The position numbers and the translations under genes are program-made. From positions 48,576,323 through 48,640,322 of the forward strand of contig NC_053398.1 in assembly GCF_905171765.1 (NCBI RefSeq): a stretch of 64,000 nt of DNA, written 5' to 3'. Source of the stretch: Bufo bufo (taxonomy: Eukaryota; Chordata; Amphibia; Anura; Bufonidae). The notes below the pieces were generated by a model. That model was not told where the DNA came from. It saw only the letters and a list, made by a program, of their open reading frames with translations, and searched no databases. Each line of letters starts with the position of its first letter. The stretch's first letter is position 1. Shown piece by piece: positions 60,391 through 64,000 of the stretch.

Positions 60391-61265
60391 AAACAGCTGC
60401 TCCCAAAGATGGCCAGCCTGATATGCAACATAGTATTGCATGCAAGATGCTCAGATGAATGTCCATCTGGACCAGGTCAGCCAGAGAGAGAACCACAGAC
60501 ACATAGTGGCTCTCCTCTCTAGATAAGAAGGGGAGCCAGGTACAGGTGATATCTAGGAGGGGCCATATATTGTGTGAAATAAAGTGGTTGATAAGAAGCC
60601 TCCAGGCGTGGGCTGCCATCAGTTTCTAAGATTTCTACATGTGATCCTTTCCAGGGGGGTTAAAAGTCTCAGGTGTCTTGAGGTTATCCTGTTGACTACC
60701 CCCCTGTGAAGTGAGTGTACACTGGTTTCTTTTATCCCAGTAGACTTTCATCCCATTCTACACAGATGCCTACTGAACATCTGTCCACTTACGGCATATA
60801 CTATTCAATATAGTCTCTCTAATCTATATCCACTAGGGAGTGACGCCTTATTGGGTGTTTTCTTTTTTTGGACTTCCTCTGGTGGGTTTGTGTATTATAT
60901 CCCACCTGTACCTGTCTCCCCTTCTTATCTATTTTCACTGGGGGTGGACCCGGGTCCCACTCCCACGAAACACCTGTGCTGCCTTCCCAATATAGTAACC
61001 AGTAAATAGTTCATCTACGTGTATCTGCTTATTTTTACCACTTCTTTCCTTTTAGTGGGAGGTACCTTCTCCTAATCTGGGTCGAATACCCTTGATTAGT
61101 ACCTTGCACCATAACCCTCTATTTAGTTTTTTTCTTTCTCGTCCCCTCTCTAGAGACATTAATTTGCCCTTTTAGGATGCAGTTTATGTATGGTTAAGCA
61201 GTGGAGATCAAGTGAAACCTATAATGCAGGTCCAGAGAAGTTTATAACATGTTGTATACATTATA
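60391..61265. other. Unassigned DNA
   Basis: Mixed-composition sequence with no supported gene; possibly decayed retroelement. A 92-codon minus-strand open frame at 60341-60619 shows no family motif and crosses an element boundary, so I do not call it. Confidence 0.4.
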
Positions 61266-62190
61266 TAGATGAGCCAACCGTTTGAGATTTGGTTCGTTTC
61301 AAGTTCGCCAAATTTTTCAAAACTTCGGTTCAGACAGGAATCATTTCTACCTTAACCAAAGTTGCTCCAATTGCCCTGAAAAAAAGGTGTATAACACCCT
61401 CTAGTCTGTTTGGACTCTAGATGTTTTAGGAAAAGTAATGTTATCTTTTTTTTGTTAATTTTTTATGAGTTTTTTTTTTGCCATCACAGAGGTAGAATGC
61501 CTACCATATGACAAGCACAAGTGCTAATTGTTAGAAATAAAGAGTCTCTTCTTGAGAGCAGCAGGAGTACAGTGTGCAGTAGTAGCAACATAGGATGGAA
61601 CATTCAGTACAAGGCAGTAGATCAGCTGTTTATGGGTAGTAGTAGTGACGGATGTGTAGCGTTAATAGTGGTGGCTATAAGGGATTATATGCAAGAACTG
61701 CAGCGGTGGCAGCAGCCATATGGCAGTGGGGTGGGTGACTCTGCGGGGGTGGAGGTGGGGTCGGGGGCTCCCTTTCAGACACACTGGCAGCAGACGTCTG
61801 CTCACCAAAAGCTATAGCAAGCTGGGTACACCGTGTTTCCTGGTTATAACATAATTTGTCCTCCCATTCAGATGGTGGAAAACATTCCCCCATTTTGCTT
61901 TCATAGTGAGGGTCTAAAAGCATGGCTATCCAGAAATCATCAGACTGCTTGATCTCAATGATACCCCTGTCACTGCGTAAGCAAGCGAGCATACAGCTGG
62001 CCATTCTGGCCAGCGTGCCCTTGAAGCCATTTTTTTCTGGTTACACCCCCCACAGATATGATTGGTTGTTGTGGCTGGTCCCATCATCATCATCATCCTG
62101 CTCCTCCAACTCTGACTCCTCCTCCAGTGGCAGCTCCTCATCCTTCAATGGAGTTTCTCCTTGTGGGTCCCCAACAGCTAGAGGGCGGAC
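61266..62190 (-). mobile_element. Fragment of a fourth hAT element
   Basis: Starts at a hAT-like terminus TAGATGAGCCAACCG (61266) and continues through an untranslated segment into the C-terminal part of a minus-strand transposase, which fades out at about 62190. The far half of the element is missing. No duplication could be tested because the right boundary is not a true terminus. Confidence 0.65.
61675..62141 (-). pseudogene. hAT transposase, C-terminal fragment
   Basis: A Glu/Asp-rich stretch (about 62141-62085) is followed after a stop and frameshift by MASCMLACLRSDRGIIEIK and DFWIAMLLDPHYESKM, the block preceding the hAT dimerisation domain (usual form LLDPRYK). A His/Pro-rich, poorly conserved tail runs to the stop at 61675. 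The dimerisation block itself is not seen. It is homologous to, but a different lineage from, the other three hAT genes in the window. Confidence 0.75.
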
Positions 62191-62890
62191 AACAAGATGT
62201 GCAGTGTCCTGAAACACACTGCTTAATACTGTGATTGTGTTTCATGAAAATGTGCTTTTGCCTGAGTTTCCATAAAGTTGCACAGGGAGGGGAAGGTTCT
62301 AACAAACCTCCTAGGGCTGACTCCGCCCTGCTCTCTGGAGAGAAGAGGAAGAAGGAGGTGAGTGTGATGTCTGAGGAAAAAGCTGCACCTCAGCCACCAT
62401 TTTGCAGAGTTATCAAAACTCCAGAGTTAGTTCCATGTACCAGCCCATAGAAGGAAAAGAATATAGAGATCCAGGCAACCCAGAGAGGGAGTGAGAATAT
62501 TGGCAAAGGAAGGTAATTGTCATTTATCAGGCTCTAGTCTCCTTTGCAATAGGTAGAGAGATTCTAAGCTACCAGCTGCCCACCATAACCAAAGACAGAA
62601 AGGCCACCTGTCAGGAGATAGTATTCCTAGAGAGGATACAGAAGTATATGACTATACAGTACAGCAGAGATAGTACATCCCTCCAGCCTGCATAAACAAG
62701 GGATTGCTTGTTATAGAGGAAAACTACCCCTTACACAACTTTTGGGAACTAACCTGAGCCATTGTAGAAGCTGCCTTACTGTAAATGATTTTTGCGCACA
62801 TTGATGACCTTTGGATCAGCTTCAGTAAAGTACTGGGAATTTGTTAAGAGAACTTGACTCCTTATTGTGTGAACTTATCACCTATTTGCA
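62191..62890. other. Unassigned DNA
   Basis: No supported gene. GGAGAGAAGAGGAAGAAGGAGG and GCCACCATTTTGCAGAG are present but I recognise no family. Confidence 0.4.
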
Positions 62891-64000
62891 CCTTAACCAC
62901 TTAAGGACCACAGGTTTATACCCCCCTAGTGACCAGGCCCTTTTTTACTAATCGGCACTTCACAACTTTAACGGTTTATTGCTCAGTCATGCAACTTGGC
63001 ACCCAAATGAATTTTACCTCATTTTCTTCTCACAAATACAGCTTTCTTTTGGCGGTATCTGATTGCTGCTACGATTTTTCGTTTTTCCGATATTAATCAA
63101 AATAGGCCAAAATTTTCTAAAAAAAAAGTGTATTTTTAACTTTATCTGGTTAAATTGTTCAAATATAATTACATTTCTATACAAGTTTGTGTCAGAATTT
63201 ATTGTGCTACATGTCTTTGAGAAAAAAAAATCCAATAAGTGTATATTTATTGGTTTGCGCAAAAGTTTACAAACTATGGTACAAAAATGGGAATTTCCGC
63301 ATTTTGAAGCAGCTCTGACTTTCTGAGCACCTGTCATGTTTCTTGAGGTGCTAGAATGCCAGGATAGTATAAATACCCCACAAGTGACCCCATTTTAGAA
63401 AGAAGACACCCCAAGGTATTCCGTGAGGGGCATGGCGAGTTCCTAGAATTTTTATTTTTTTGGCACAAGTTAGCGGAAAATAATGTTTTTATTTTTTCTT
63501 ACAAAGTCTCATAATCCACTAACTTGCGACAAAAAATAAAATTATACATGAACTCGCCATGCCCCTCACGAAATACCTTGGGGTGTCTTCTTTCCAAAAT
63601 GGGGTCACTTGTGGGGTATTTATACTGCCCTGGCATTTTAGGGGACCTAAAGCGTGAGAAGTAGTTTGGAATCCAAATGCATAAAAAATGCCCTGTGAAA
63701 TCCTAAAGGTGCTCTTTAGAATTTGGGCCCCTTTGCGCACCTAGGCTGCAAAAAAGTGTCACACATGTGGTATCGCCGTACTCAGAAGAAGTAGGGCAAT
63801 GTGTTTTGGGGTGTATTTTTACATATACCCATGCTGGGTGAGAGAAATATCTCAGTAAAAGTCAACTTTTCCCATTTTTTTATACAAAGTTGTCATTTTA
63901 CAGAGATATTTCTCTCACCCAGCATGGGTATATGTAAAAAGACACCCCAAAACACATTGCCCAACTTCTCCTGAGTACGGCGATACCACATGTGTGACAC
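62891..64000. repeat. Unclassified repeat with two successive large hairpins
   Basis: Begins ACCACTTAAGGACCACAGGT, a phrase I associate with a common frog repeat. Two imperfect inverted repeats follow: 63367-63478 with 63516-63625 (ACCCCACAAGTGACCCCATT / AATGGGGTCACTTGTGGGGT) and 63756-63870 with 63886-64000 (GTGTCACACATGTGGTATCG / CGATACCACATGTGTGACAC). Each has arms of about 110-115 bp and a short loop. Non-coding; it continues beyond the window. Confidence 0.75.

Noticed and set aside
1..64000. Host protein-coding genes, tRNA or rRNA genes
   Set aside because: No exon-like conserved domain, splice-bounded frame, tRNA fold or rRNA segment could be supported; all recognisable coding sequence is transposon-derived.

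Overview
The window looks like repeat-dense intergenic or heterochromatin-like DNA from a vertebrate with a large, transposon-rich genome. An anuran amphibian fits best, because hAT, Tc1/mariner, pogo, PIF/Harbinger, TTAA-target and Penelope-like families are mixed with the low-complexity repeats usual in frogs. That taxonomic call is inference. I see no host gene, tRNA, rRNA or CRISPR array. Every coding stretch I can support is a transposon gene, and each one is broken.

Layout. (1) 1-15408 is the right-hand 15 kb of a giant hAT element (copy 1). (2) 15409-23845 is a pile of nested elements: minisatellite DNA, a solo hAT end, a pogo transposon split by a TTAA MITE and by a hAT MITE that itself carries a Harbinger fold-back, then another hAT end, a Penelope-like fragment and an AT-rich minisatellite. 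(3) 23846-45769 is a Tc1 element sitting in that minisatellite and split by a complete 20,471-bp hAT element (copy 2, 24002-44472) with a perfect 8-bp target duplication, GTCAGATG. (4) 45770-49475 is MITEs and unassigned DNA. (5) 49476-58419 is a related but different hAT element with a perfect 8-bp duplication, CTCGTCAG. It carries a probable solo LTR, an interspersed repeat and a Harbinger MITE. (6) 58420-64000 holds a non-autonomous hAT element containing a Tc1 MITE, the C-terminal end of a fourth hAT transposase, and a repeat made of two successive large hairpins.

The striking system is the giant hAT family. From left end to right end it has a short unique end, a 141-bp minisatellite (27 units in copy 2), a BED-finger transposase on the minus strand, a satellite array of about 295-bp units (36 units in copy 1, 42 in copy 2) that begins within about 20 bp of the transposase start codon, four 78-bp repeats, and a right end rich in TTCGGGTTCG motifs. 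The transposase genes of the two copies are almost identical, yet their satellite arrays have clearly different consensus sequences. Each array therefore seems to homogenise within its own transposon. The distinct hAT at 49476-58419 has an unrelated 172-bp tandem array at the same place upstream of its transposase. Both giant copies share one in-frame TAG and carry further private lesions, so neither now encodes a working transposase.
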